This document shows positions 46,295 to 56,448 of a DNA stretch of 64,000 nt, one piece after another. The DNA is from Gymnothorax reevesii (lineage: Eukaryota > Chordata > Actinopteri > Anguilliformes > Muraenidae): positions 119,966,719-120,030,718 of the forward strand of contig CM056577.1 in assembly GCA_029721435.1 (NCBI GenBank), read 5' to 3'. Positions within the stretch are counted from its first letter, which is position 1; each line of letters opens with the position of its first letter. A program made the translations under genes and the position numbers. Below the pieces are notes generated by a model. It made no database searches. It was given only the letters and a program-made list of their open reading frames with translations, and had not been told where the DNA came from.

Positions 46295-46584
46295 TTAACA
46301 CCTAAGAATAAGATGCAGGGATCAGGATCTATTGACCTGTTCAAATGGTTAAAGGTGTCGATGCAGCTTATCTTAAAGTTGAGCATCCCTTTTATAAACT
46401 TGTTAATAATCTGGATGCCTTTAGTCATCTTTGGGCTGAGGGTAGAGTTTTCTGTGATGTATTGGAAGATGGAAGCCTGTCTTTGTACTTTTAATGTCAG
46501 TTTCTTGTGATTTTGTTGGTTCTTTCAAATCTCAATCTCTCCGTCTCTCTCTCCGTATGTCTGTCCATCCGTCTGTATGGCTCT

Positions 46585-46670
46585 GTCTCTCTCTCTCTCT
46601 CTCTCTCTCTGTCTCAAACGCACACACACACACACGCGCGCGCGCGCGCGCGCAGACACACACACACACG
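46585..46670. repeat. Compound (CT)n-(CA)n-(CG)n microsatellite
   Basis: A CT run (46586-46610), CA (46621-46634), CG (46635-46653) and CA again (46657-46669). The CG dinucleotide run is unusual in a methylated vertebrate genome. Confidence 0.93.
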
Positions 46671-46967
46671 CGACACGTCCTGGAATTACAAATGCATCAT
46701 CATGCCTCCCCAACCTTTACTATTCTCCCCCATCATTTTGCACCTCAACTTTGTATAGTGTATATACAGCTTGTATTTTTCCTGCTAGTAATTTTACTAC
46801 TTGTAACCTGTACATTCAATTTGAATTGTTGAAACAGGTGCACAGGTGTTCCAAAGAATGTGGCCAGCGACTTAGTCTCACAACTGTAACAATATGGTTA
46901 TATTTAGTGAATAACAGGGATTGCCTTTGAAAAAGAAATGCATTTCGTGCACAATACCCAGCAAAAA

Positions 46968-47215
46968 ATGTTCTATAGAACTTCTATGGAATTCTATAGA
47001 ATTCTATAGAACATCTTAGTAGAACAGCATGTTCTGTAGGAATTTCTGTGTGTTCTATAGGAATTTGCTAGAAACCCATAGAGCACCTTTATGGAAAAGA
47101 AAGTCCAATACGATTATTGCTGTTCTATAAGACCTTCCTATAGAACACCCTAGTTGAAAACCCCGTTCTATAGGACTTTGATGGTCTTCAGAACCTTCTA
47201 ATGGAACAAAAGCTT
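46968..47215. repeat. Cluster of GTTCTATAGAAC-type palindromes
   Basis: The 12-bp self-complementary word or close variants recur about ten times in 250 bp (TTCTATAGAA at 46971, 46990s, 47050s, 47125-47145 and 47163). No coding sequence. The following stretch to 47780 has nothing recognisable. Confidence 0.8.
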
Positions 47216-47784
47216 AATGGGAAAGACATCTTAAATAAGGATTAATAAAAATAAAAATAAATCTCATGAATCCTTGCAATGCGCTGTCGAAGGGTCAATT
47301 TACCTTTAGAGTACCTGGGTTCTAGAAGTGATAAACCAGACTAATGGTATAAAAATGTGCAATATGCAGTGATATCCACGATACTGAAGTAGCAAGGAAA
47401 TTATGTCCCTTTTAACTTTAGGTGTGCTTAAGCACATGGGGTACCAGGCACATACCTACTCATTGATTCTCTGGTCGGACGATTGATTGACTGACTGACC
47501 ACACAACTTAGCAGTATTTCACTTACGGTATATGAAGACCTCTTTCCATTTCCTCGGCAGCAATTCAAAAATATAAATGTAAGGCAACTTTGTTATGCTA
47601 TAATGGAGAACTCGTGCTCCTCTTTTGCTTACGAAGACAGAATTACGTTGAAAGTTTGACCTTTTGAACTTTTCCCTTAATTTTAAAAATTCAATCAAAT
47701 TATTCCTGTCCATTCACATGCATGTGATTGCAGATTATATACAGATTTACAATTAATTTGAATACAATTTGACAACCATGTGTC

Positions 47785-48265
47785 TATGGAGCTACGTTAG
47801 GGTCAAAAGATTTGTACTTGAAAAAAGAAAATTTGAAATTTGAATCTTGAATTTTGAAAAATATAACAATGTATTCAAAATAAGAATAAGTGTATGAAAC
47901 GTTTTTTCAGGTTAAATATAATTTCATTCACTTTGGCAATTCTTTTGAATAAATTATTTATTTTCACTTTTCACTTCCATATATATTTTGACATTTGAGG
48001 TTTTTTTTTCAGTTGCATGTTTTATCTTTTCAGATTCAGATCTTATTTTTTCAGTTTCAAATCTGTTTTTTGAGTTTCAGACTTTTGACCCTGATGCGGC
48101 GTGGGTGTGGCGAAACGAATTTTAGCACGACAGATTATATTGACTTTGAACGTAATCTGTCGTGCTAAAAATTTGTTTCGCGTCCAGTATGCAAGCGGCT
48201 TTAAAGTACCTATGCAAGTACTGCTTGACTCGCACGTTCATTCACGCCCACAAAATATGAACAGA
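47785..48265. repeat. Dispersed composite repeat, copy A (inverted relative to 54640-57085)
   Basis: 47785-48108 (from GGAGCTACGTTAGGGTCAAA to GACCCTGATGCGGCGTGGGT) is the reverse of 56862-57085. 48111-48204 matches the palindrome at 54702-54819. 48205-48265 is the reverse of 54640-54700 (GTACCTATGCAAGTACTGCT). The same three modules thus occur at both loci in inverted order, without the Tc1 insertion seen in copy B. Confidence 0.78.
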
Positions 48266-48418
48266 TGGGACATTCTGATTTCCCAAACAGGGCTTTCGCC
48301 AAAATATTTTTCAGAGGGGGATTTCCGCCTTTCCAACTTTTTAAGGGGGGGATTTTCAATTTGTCAGGCGGATTTCAGTAGGTTACGGCTTGCTGTCACA
48401 ACCATAAGAGACTCTAAC

Positions 48419-49212
48419 TGTTAAATCCTGCCAGTAGCCTCTCTCTCCATTCCCCTTTTTCCTTTGTGGTTGTCTGTCTCTGGTCTGATTGCAGGATAGA
48501 GGGCTGGTGCGCATGGCTTGGGTCATTGAGCGCAGGCCGCTTCCCGCAGCTGTGTCTAATTATTCCATCAGCGCTCTCTATAAAGACCCAGCATTTGCTG
48601 CCAGTCTTCGCCAGATTGTAGACACAGTTCACTCTGTTAGTCGCTTTCCAGCCTCCAGAGATTGCAGTTCCTCCCGCATTCAGAATCATTAATTATTTAT
48701 TCCTTGTTCCCTAGACTCATGTGTCCTGCAGTTCAGCCCAGTCTGCAGCCCAACCTGCAACCGTGCGCCGCCTGCAGCCCACCTGCAACCGTGCACCGCC
48801 TGCAGCCCGCCTACAACTGTGCACCGCCTGCAGCCCACCTGCAACCGTGCACCGCCTGCAGCCCGCCTGCAACTGTGCACCGCCTGCAGCCCACCTGCAA
48901 CTGTGCACCGCCTGCAGCCCACCTGCAACCATGCACCGCCTGCAGCCAACCTGCAACCATGCACCGCCTGCGGCAACCTGCAACCGTGCACCGCCTGCAG
49001 CCCAACCCCCAACCGTGCGCCGCCTGCAGCCAGCTTGCCGCCCTAGCCTGTTATCCAGCCCAGGCTGTAGCCCTGACCTGCAACGCAGGACCTACTGCCT
49101 GCTCCTGCCTGTTCTGATCCAAGAAAGAATAAAAACCACACCTTTCAACTATACTCCTGCCTCTCAGCCCTTTTTTCTCTGCCTCCGAGTCCGCAAACCC
49201 ATAGCCTTAACA
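48419..49212 (+). mobile_element. 5' LTR of a Ty3/Gypsy retrotransposon
   Basis: Begins TGTTAA and ends TTAACA, the short inverted repeat expected of an LTR. A polyadenylation signal AATAAA lies at 49128-49133, and the gag ATG follows 17 bases after the end. More than a third of the LTR is a 28-bp minisatellite. The 3' LTR is missing in the window, so boundaries rest on the TG…CA ends and position before gag. Confidence 0.7.
48735..49040. repeat. 28-bp minisatellite inside the LTR
   Basis: About eleven copies of a unit built on CACCTGCAACYGTGCACCGC followed by CTGCAGCC. The word GCACCGCCTGCAG starts at 48793, 48821, 48849, 48877 and 48905, exactly 28 apart. Because 28 is not a multiple of 3, all frames stay open on both strands, which explains the many long frames seen here; none is a gene. 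Confidence 0.93.
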
Positions 49213-49228
49213 GTACAATCTGGCCAAC

Positions 49229-50218
49229 ATGGACTCAGCAGAGAAGGAGGAGTTGAGAAAGGCTCTGTCCCTCCAGGGTCAGACTCTGGGTCGCCATGAC
49301 CAAATCCTAAACGAACTGTCCGAGCAGCTGCTGGGAATCAGCGCTACTCTTGCCAGTCACTGAATGCCTGAGAACCACCCCAGCTGCCATTCCATTGGTA
49401 GCCACTGCCGACCCCCAATCTGCCTCGCTCAACCAGCTTCCTCCAACAGCTGTCAGCAGTTCAAAGCCCAACATACCCCCCCCCCCCCGTCAAAGTACTC
49501 TGGTGACCCAAACACCTGCAGACAGTTTCTGACCCAGTGTCAGCTAGCGTTCAATGCTCAGCCTGGCCGTTATGCTAGCGAAGCAGCTAAGATTGCGTAT
49601 CTGGTCAACCTGCTGGAGGGTGCTCCATTGAACCTCTATAACTCCCTCTTCAAGCAGGACTCACCATTATCCGGGTCCTTTGCACTTTTTTCAGCGGAAC
49701 TCAAGAGAGTCTTTGACCTTCCCATCCGAGGGCAGCAAGCCGGCCAACGCCTGCTGTGGTTCCGTCAGGGAGTCCTGTCGGTCCGAGAATTTGCCCACCA
49801 GTTCCGGAACCTGGCAGTGGAGTCCGGGTGGAATGACAGCTCCCTGATCACAGTCTTCCAGTCTGGTCTGAACAGGGAAGTGGGTCGCGAGGTGACATTT
49901 CGGGGGGAGTACACCTCCTTGGATGACGTGATCAAAATGGCCATCCGGGTGTCCGATCAGCACTCCCTGTGGCAGGAAGACTCAAGTCCCTCTACTGCTC
50001 GTCTCCCTTTCCCCGGTGCTCCTCTTAGTCGGCCGGAGATTCACCAGGAGGTCCCAAACCCTGCCGATCCCATTCCTATGCAGATAGATTGGGTGCGTCT
50101 GTCTGCGGAGGAGAGAACATGACGCATTAAAGCACAAGTATGTCTGTACTGTGGGCAGCCCGGCCACTTCCTCTCCACCTGTCCAGTACGCCCAGCAAAA
50201 GGACAGGCTCGCCGGTAG
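49229..50218 (+). pseudogene. Gypsy Gag, broken
   Basis: Capsid/nucleocapsid gene of a sushi-like Ty3/Gypsy element. It starts at ATG 49229 (MDSAEKEELRKALSLQGQ). The capsid part reads SKYSGDPNTCRQFLTQCQLA, then YLVNLLEGAPLNLY and a QGVLSVREFAHQFRNLA segment. The zinc knuckle [14 protein letters not shown] (C-x2-C-x4-H-x4-C) is at about 50141-50182. In-frame stops at 49361-49363 and 50120-50122 break it; otherwise the frame is one piece up to TAG at 50216. Pol continues in the -1 frame relative to Gag. Confidence 0.88.
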
Positions 50219-50223
50219 AGGGG

Positions 50224-51395
50224 GCACTACTGGCGAGCCGTGCCACTCACAGCCCATCTTCTGCTTGTCCCATCCTCAAAGTGATGCTGCTCTGGGAGGG
50301 ACCATCCTCTTCCCTCTCTGCGCTGGTGGATTCAGGGGCTGATGAAAATTTCATCGACCGCTCAGTGTGCCAGAGATTAGGGATCCCTACTGAACCCCTC
50401 AGTTCTGTCTTGCAGACCCAGTCACTCACGGGGAGCCCCCTGGCACGCATCGTACAGAAAACTGTCAGTTACCCTGCTCCTGTCCGCGAGCCACAGAGAA
50501 AGGATCAGCCTCCACCTAATTGAGAGCTCGCATGTTCCACTGGTGCTTGGCTTTCCATGGCTGCGAACCCACAACCCCCAACTGGACTGGACCACTGGGA
50601 GTATCAACTCCTGGAGTGCCCGCTGCCATGCTGACTGCCTCCACTCTGCCTTACCTCCGACCCTAGCTCCCATCCAGCCTCCAGAAATGCCCAACCTGTC
50701 CTCTGTCCCAAAGACCTATCACGACCTCTCAGCAGTCTTCTGCAAACAGCAAGCCCTGTCACTTCCCCCCCACCGGCCGTATGATTGCTCCATCGAGCTC
50801 CTCCCTGGGGCTCCTCTGCCACACAGCCGCCTGTACAACCTCTCTAGACCGGAACAGCAAGCCATGGAGAAGTACCTCCAAGAGTCTTTAGCCGCTAGAA
50901 TCATTCCTCTCTCTTCGTCCCCGGTGGGAGCAGGCTTCTTCTTTGTGGCTAAGAAAGATGGCAGTCTATGACCGTGTATTGATTACCGGGGCCTCAATGG
51001 TATCACGGTAAAGAATAAGTACCCACTCCTGCTCATTGACTCTGCCTTCGTCCCTCTCCATGGAGCCTCGGTGTTCACTAAGCTAGAATTGCGCAACACC
51101 TACCATCTTGTACGAATCAGAGAGGGGGACGAATGGAAGATGGCATTCAACACCTCACTGGGTCCCTTTGAATATCTTGTCATGCCCTTTGGTTTAACCA
51201 ATGCTCCAGCCGTCTTCCAGGCTCTAGTCAATGATGTTCTCCGGGACATGATCGGCAGATTCGTTTTTGTGTGCCTGGATGACATCTTAATCTACTCCTG
51301 ATCCCTTCAGGAGCACCAGGGACATGTCCGCCAGGTCCTGCAACGACTGCGGCCAGCGGCAAGGCAGAAAACGTACCCAGTGATTGGCTACTTAC
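50224..51395 (+). pseudogene. Gypsy Pol (protease, part of reverse transcriptase), broken and truncated
   Basis: The protease active site SALVDSGADENFIDRSV is at about 50314-50364. A frame change of +1 near 50520 follows, then [16 protein letters not shown], a [20 protein letters not shown] segment and reverse transcriptase motifs [38 protein letters not shown] and the catalytic [11 protein letters not shown] (about 51269-51298). Stops TGA at 50969-50971 and 51299-51301 both stand where family members have Arg, consistent with CGA-to-TGA decay. The element stops near 51395; RNase H, integrase and the 3' LTR are absent. Confidence 0.87.
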
Positions 51396-51826
51396 TCTCT
51401 GAATGTCCAGTCTGTTGAGTGAGCCCTCGCTGCGGAGTGCAGGACATCAGTCCCCGCCCCCCTGATGTCTGACCCCGCCCCCTGATGTCCCGACACTGAA
51501 CATTCCCTACCATTTCATGGTGGTAATACCTCTAAACGTTGTTGTCAAACAGCCCAAGTTTATCCCGAATTTCTGAAGGACGGGGCTGCGTCCGAATAGT
51601 CTTTTTTGACAAGAAAAGTGCCTAACTCCCGATAAATGATCCGGAAAAAATTACTTGGCAGCCATGACAAGGGGATTCAAATTCTTTAAATATAAGGAAA
51701 GGTGTCCCATAGGGTACACAGAACCATCCTTTTCAAAAAGAAAGGAGATAACGCTATCCCACAATTCTGCGCAGCTGCAATATTTAAAGCGACGACCATT
51801 CTTCTGGCCAACTGCGTAAAGACAGG
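51396..51826. other. Non-coding sequence between Gypsy and Tc1
   Basis: No gene. A short CCCCCTGATGTC direct repeat lies at about 51460-51490. A GCTGCGTCCGAATA word at about 51587-51600 has partial counterparts beyond the Tc1 insertion (about 53435 and 53585), suggesting the Tc1 landed in another repeat that continues at 53397-53700. Confidence 0.4.
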
Positions 51827-51828
51827 TA

Positions 51829-53394
51829 GAACCCCAATTCCAAAATAGTTGGGACAAAGTGTAAATTGTGAATAAAATCAAAACGCAATGACTTTCAAAT
51901 CACAGCAGCCAATATTTTATTCACAATAAAACAGAGATAACATAGCAGGCGTTGAAACTGAGAAATTTTACAATTTTATCCATAAAATGTGATCATTTCA
52001 AATTTGAAAGCTGCTACAGGTCTCAAAAAAGTTGGGACAGTGGCCTGTTTACCATGGTGTAGCATCCCCTCTTCTTTTTAACACAGAGTGGAGGCATCTG
52101 GGCATTGAGGAGACAAGTTTCTTGAGTTTAGCCATTGGAATTTTATCCCACTCTTATTTAATACAGGCCTCCACCTGCTGAAGAGTTTTTGGTCGCCTTT
52201 GTCGGACTTTTCGTTTAATTATGCACCGAATGATCTCAATCGGTGAAAGATCAGGACTGCAGGCAGGCCAGTTCAGCACAAAGACTCTTCTACTACGAAG
52301 CCATGCTGTTATAATAGCTACAGTATGTGGTTTTGCATTGTCCTGTTGAAATACACAAGGCCTTCCGTGGGAAGTTATGTTGCTCTGAAACCTTTATACT
52401 CCTTTCAGCATTCATGGTGCTTTTTAAAACATGTAAGTGTCCCACACCAAATGCATTAATGTATCCCCATACCATGCAGAGATGCTGGCTTTTGAACTGA
52501 ATGCTGATAACAGGAAGGGATGGCCTTTCTCCTCTTTAGCCCAGAGGACACAACACTCTTGTTGGAAATCATGGATGTCAAATTTGGACTCTTCTGACCA
52601 CAGGACATTTTGCCACTTTGCAACAGTCCAATTTAAATGAGCCTTGGCCCATAGAACATGGCGGCACTTCTGGATCATGCGCAACAATGGCTTCCTTTTT
52701 GCATGATAGAGTTTTAGGTGGCATCTGTGGATTGCATGGTGGACTGTGCTTACAGACAGTGGTTTCTTGGAGTATTCCTGGGCCCATTCAGTAATGTCAA
52801 TGACAGAATCATGCCGGTGAGTGATGCAGTGGCGTCTGAGGGCCTGAAGATCATGGGCATCCAGTAAAGGTCTTCGGCCTTGTCCCGACTCCCTTACGCA
52901 CCAAGATTTTTCCTGTTTCTCTGAATCTTTTGATGATATTGAGCACTGTCGATGATGAGACCTTCAAAGCCTTTGAATTTGACGTTGAGAAAACTGTTTT
53001 TAAAGTATTGCACAATTTTTTTACACAAGCCTTCACAGGTTGGAGAGCCTCTCGCCATCTTTACTTCTGAGAGACTCTCTACGACATCCCTTTTATAGCC
53101 AATCATGTTGCACACCTGATGCCAGTTAACTTAATTACTTGCTAAATGTTCTTTCAGCTGATTCTCTTATATATTAATTGCTTTTTCAGCCCTTTTTCCC
53201 TTGTGTCCCAACTTTTTTGAGACCAATTGCAGCCATATAATTTGAAATTAGCTCATTTTGTGGATGAAAATGTAAGATGTCTCAGTTTCAACTTTTGAAA
53301 TGTTATCTATGTTCTATTGTAAATAACATATTGGCTCATGTGATTTTACTGACAATTAACACTTTGTTCCAACTATTTTGGAATTGGGGTTGGA
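51829..53394 (-). mobile_element. Full-length Tc1-like transposon
   Basis: 1,566 bp with about 200-bp terminal inverted repeats (left GAACCCCAATTCCAAAATAG, right ending CTATTTTGGAATTGGGGTT) and TA duplications at 51827-51828 and 53395-53396. It belongs to the same family as 27303-29099. The minus strand carries the transposase in frameshifted pieces. Confidence 0.9.
52293..53115 (-). pseudogene. Tc1 transposase remnant
   Basis: Readable minus-strand pieces: MARGSPTCEGLCKK at the N-terminus (about 53059), SSTVLNIIKRFRETGKI (the paired-like DNA-binding region), VLWAKAHLNWTVAKWQNVLW and SEESKFDI near 52600, MVWGYINAFGVGHLHV near 52475-52428. At least three frame changes separate them. The C-terminal catalytic part is compressed, so a deletion is likely. 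Confidence 0.82.
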
Positions 53395-53759
53395 TATGAT
53401 GGGCTGGGGACTGATGATTACGTTGCTTAGTGTAAGTGCATTCGGATTCTCTAGTGCGGTTGTCTTCCTAAGTCGTTTAGAATTCCCCTTTACACCTGTC
53501 CCTTATCTTATGACATTTTCCACAAAGGTTAAAGAGAAGTGGTTGGGTTTTCATGGATAGGAGGTAATTTTTTTTGACGAGCCGGACGCAGCCCGGCACT
53601 CATGTTTCAGAAATATGACAAATTGGTCACCTGCCGCAGGACTTAGTCAAATTTCTGAAAGCTGGAGGTATCACCGCATTACTTTTTAAAATCAGATTCC
53701 TTGCTCCAGAACATTACGTCCACCCAGCTGAAGAGGGTGGCACCAGTTCATCCCTTTCC

Positions 53760-54480
53760 CCGCAACATTTGAGCCTGGCCCCCGGGGGCCTTTTGGGGGA
53801 GTCACCTGGAAGAGAAAGGCGCGCCCTGGGGGGGGTCGCTGGGCCATGGGGCGGGGCAGCGAAACTAAGGGGGGGCGAGGGCTTTTCGGCAAATAACTCT
53901 GCGCTGCAGCAAGTTGTAAGGACTGGGTTTGGAGGTGGCAAAGGCGGGGGGGAGCCCTTTCAGGGGAGCCCCGGCTGAACCTGGGGTGCGGTGCCGGTCG
54001 GCCGCGCAGGGCGCAAACGTGTTCCACCCCCGGGCCTCCCCAGGATGGGAAGGCCCAAGTTGCCGCCTGCTGGTCGCCTCAGAGGGGCCGGGCCAGACCG
54101 GACGAGGCCTCTCAAGGAGGGCTGCAGCCCCGCAGAGACCTGGGGGGGCCCGTGGAATACGGCTGTGTCCCGTTGGATTATTACCCGTATTTCCGCCCTG
54201 CAGCCAGCTATCGGGATGGGGTTTGTGGTGAGGCAAAGCTGGGATGGAGCCCTTTCACCAGGCCCCCGGCTCGACCCAGGGCACAACCAGGGCAGTGCCC
54301 AAATCCACCCCGTCTGATTACTTTTGGGCGCCACCTTCCCCTTCCGCCCAGTGGGCTCCGGGGGCCGGGCCTGCTCCCCAGTCATTTCCAGGGGTCCTCC
54401 CTGGCGCCCCGGGCTAAGCCCACCCTCGCCCAAGCTCTCAGGGCCCCGCGTTGGGGCGGGGTCGAGGCCCTGTCCTTCTG
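53760..54480. other. GC-rich island without a recognised gene
   Basis: Strikingly GC-rich compared with all flanking sequence, with runs such as GGCCCCCGGGGGCC and many CCCGGG/GGGCCC words. Long frames exist on both strands (for example 53960-54487 minus), but their Pro/Gly/Arg/Ala content follows from composition and no domain is visible. It could be a fragment of a GC-rich transposon, a foreign repeat or a CpG island. Confidence 0.6.
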
Positions 54481-54701
54481 GGGCCATTGCATGTCCTCTT
54501 CACTCTGTCATGCCTTTTTATTGTTGATGGTACTGTTCTTGTCATTGCCATAGACCACACCTATTGGATGTCCGTCCCCGCCTCTTTGTCCGACCCCACC
54601 CCATTCCGCGGCCCGCAGTCAGGGGTACTTGAGTCTGTTCATATTTTGTGGGCGTAAATGAACGTACGAGTCAAGCAGTATAGGCTACTTGCATAGGTAC
54701 C

Positions 54702-54819
54702 TTAAAGCTGCTTTCACACTGGACGCGAAACAAATTTTTCGCACGACACATTATTTTGACTTTGAACGTTATTTGTCGTGTGAAAAATACGTTTCGCGTC
54801 CAGTGTGCAAGCAGCTTAA
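54702..54819. repeat. Complete palindromic MITE-like module
   Basis: Starts TTAAAGCTGCTTTCACACTG and ends CAGTGTGCAAGCAGCTTAA. Both arms include GGACGCGAAACA/TTTCGCGTCC and the centre pairs GTCGTG words around TTTGAACGTTA. Half copies lie at 6110-6155 and 48111-48204. TTAA at both ends could be the target duplication of a piggyBac-like element, but this is inference. Confidence 0.75.
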
Positions 54820-54942
54820 TTCACTGAAAACGTGCAGGAATGGCCCGCTTTGACTATTTTTTTCTTGCGGGCGCTAGGGCAGTTTTTGGGAAAATCTCAC
54901 AATCGCGCTGCTTAGCGGAAGCCCTGCCAAAACGTAGCTATA

Positions 54943-56448
54943 CTCAGCAACAAAAGTTTCTGTGACACCATTTATGTGTATGTTATAAATGACACGCAAA
55001 GATCTCAATGCAATCAATATGTTTATTTAACAGGAGAAACACTGACTTTTCAGTGCCAACGTCACTCAAAACGAAAAATGTCATTTTCATGTGTCATGAA
55101 GAACTTGTCTGACGTCTAACCAATTGTGACCTTCACACTTCAATACCGGGTGTGACTTCCTCGTGCCATGATGCAAGCAACGCATCTCCGGCGCATGGAC
55201 CGAATCAGATGTGCCAGAAATTGCTGTGGGACGTCATTCCAAATCTGACGTAGACGTTGTCGCAATTCCTGGAGTGTAGCTGGCGGGTTATCCAACCGCC
55301 TCAAACGTCGATCCATCTCGTCCCAAAGATGCTCAATTGGGGACATGTCTGGGGATCTGGCTGGCCATGGCAGGACATTGACATGTTGTTGCATCAGATA
55401 CTGCTGTACAATCCTTGCAACGTGTGGTCTGGCGTTATCATGTTGCAGCGTTATTCCGGGACCATGTTGCATCAAAAACGGTACCACCAATGGCAGTAGC
55501 ACTTCATCGCGATATCTTTGACCTGTCAGATTTCCATCAATAACAAGCAAATCTGTTCTGTTTCTAGCCGTGATCCCTCCCCAAATCATGACACTACCAC
55601 CTCCAAAACGATCAAATTCCTGAACACAGTTGTTGGCATAACGTTCTCCACGTCGACGGTATACACGTAAACGACCATCACATCGGTTAAGCATGAATCT
55701 TGATTCATCAGTGAAGAGTACAAGATCCCACTGACGTTGGATCCACCGTCGATGTTGTTGTGCCCACTGTAGACGAAGTCGTCAGTGTTGTTCTGTGAGT
55801 TTTGGACGTCTTGCTGGCCGACGTGGGACAATGCCAAAATGACGGAGACGGCGACGGATTGTCTGTGCAGACAGTCGCCTCAAACCAGGTATCGTTCTTG
55901 CAGTTATGGTTGCAGGTTGGAATCGATTTCGGAGATGGGTTGTTCGAATCCAGTTGTCCTGTCTGGGAGTGGTTACTCGTGGACGGCCGCTGCGAGGACG
56001 GTCTCTGACATGTCTTGTCTGCTGATGACGCTGCCATAAGTTCCAAATGGTGTTTCGGTGGACATTCAGGCGATGAGCAACTTCCCTCTGTGAAGTTCCG
56101 GATTCAATCATCCCAATGGCCCTCCATCGATCATTTTCAGACAGTCTTGGCATTTAGAGGGTAGAGTTCCTGATCCGAAATGGCTGTGTTTTCGATAAGT
56201 GATGCTTCCGTCGTTCATCAGGCACAATGTGAACATTCCAAAAATTCTCCTCTTTTATTGCCATCCACAAGCATGATTTACGCACATTTTCGTGTGCAAA
56301 GTCATTTTCCTGCATTTTCATGATTTCCATTTCAATGTTGTGTTTACGTGTACTGTTTCAGTCTGATATCACCATGTATGACAATTTCATAATTGCGTTA
56401 TGAAAAATAATTCACAATATTGGTGTCACGGAAACTTTTGTTGCTGAG
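54943..56448 (-). mobile_element. Nearly intact Tc1/mariner transposon (DD34E)
   Basis: 1,506 bp, with short terminal inverted repeats of about 28 bp: CTCAGCAACAAAAGTTTCTG at the left and CAGAAACTT-type inverse with one change at the right (GAAACTTTTGTTGCTGAG). TA duplications lie at 54941-54942 and 56449-56450. It contains one transposase gene. The short repeats and near-intact gene set it apart from the older 200-bp-repeat Tc1 copies in this window. Confidence 0.92.
55140..56153 (-). pseudogene. Tc1/mariner DD34E transposase with a single premature stop
   Basis: The minus strand runs from ATG 56153 to the stop at 55140-55142, 338 codons in one frame, interrupted only by TGA at 55782-55784. 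The N-terminal double helix-turn-helix starts MPRLSENDRWRAIGMIESGT. A GRPRVTTPRQD linker follows (GRPR-type hook). The catalytic triad is complete: Asp in LFTDESRF, Asp in LQHDNARPHVA and Glu in SPIEHLWDEM, with 34 residues between the last two. The GGGSVMIWGG motif is intact. The stop lies where Arg is plausible (CGA to TGA), the signature of CpG deamination. As it stands the gene makes only a 123-residue N-terminal peptide. Confidence 0.92.

Noticed and set aside
48735..49040. Regular 28-bp repeats considered as a CRISPR array
   Set aside because: Units are directly adjacent with no unique spacers, lie in an LTR of a eukaryotic retrotransposon, and no cas genes exist.
48689..49299. Long overlapping open frames on both strands with Cys/Pro/Ala/Gly-rich repeats
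   Set aside because: They arise from the 28-bp minisatellite, which lacks stops in any frame; no start context or domain.
53960..54487. 175-residue minus-strand frame and companions in the GC-rich island
   Set aside because: GC-rich sequence rarely contains stops; both strands are open at once and no domain or splice context is visible.
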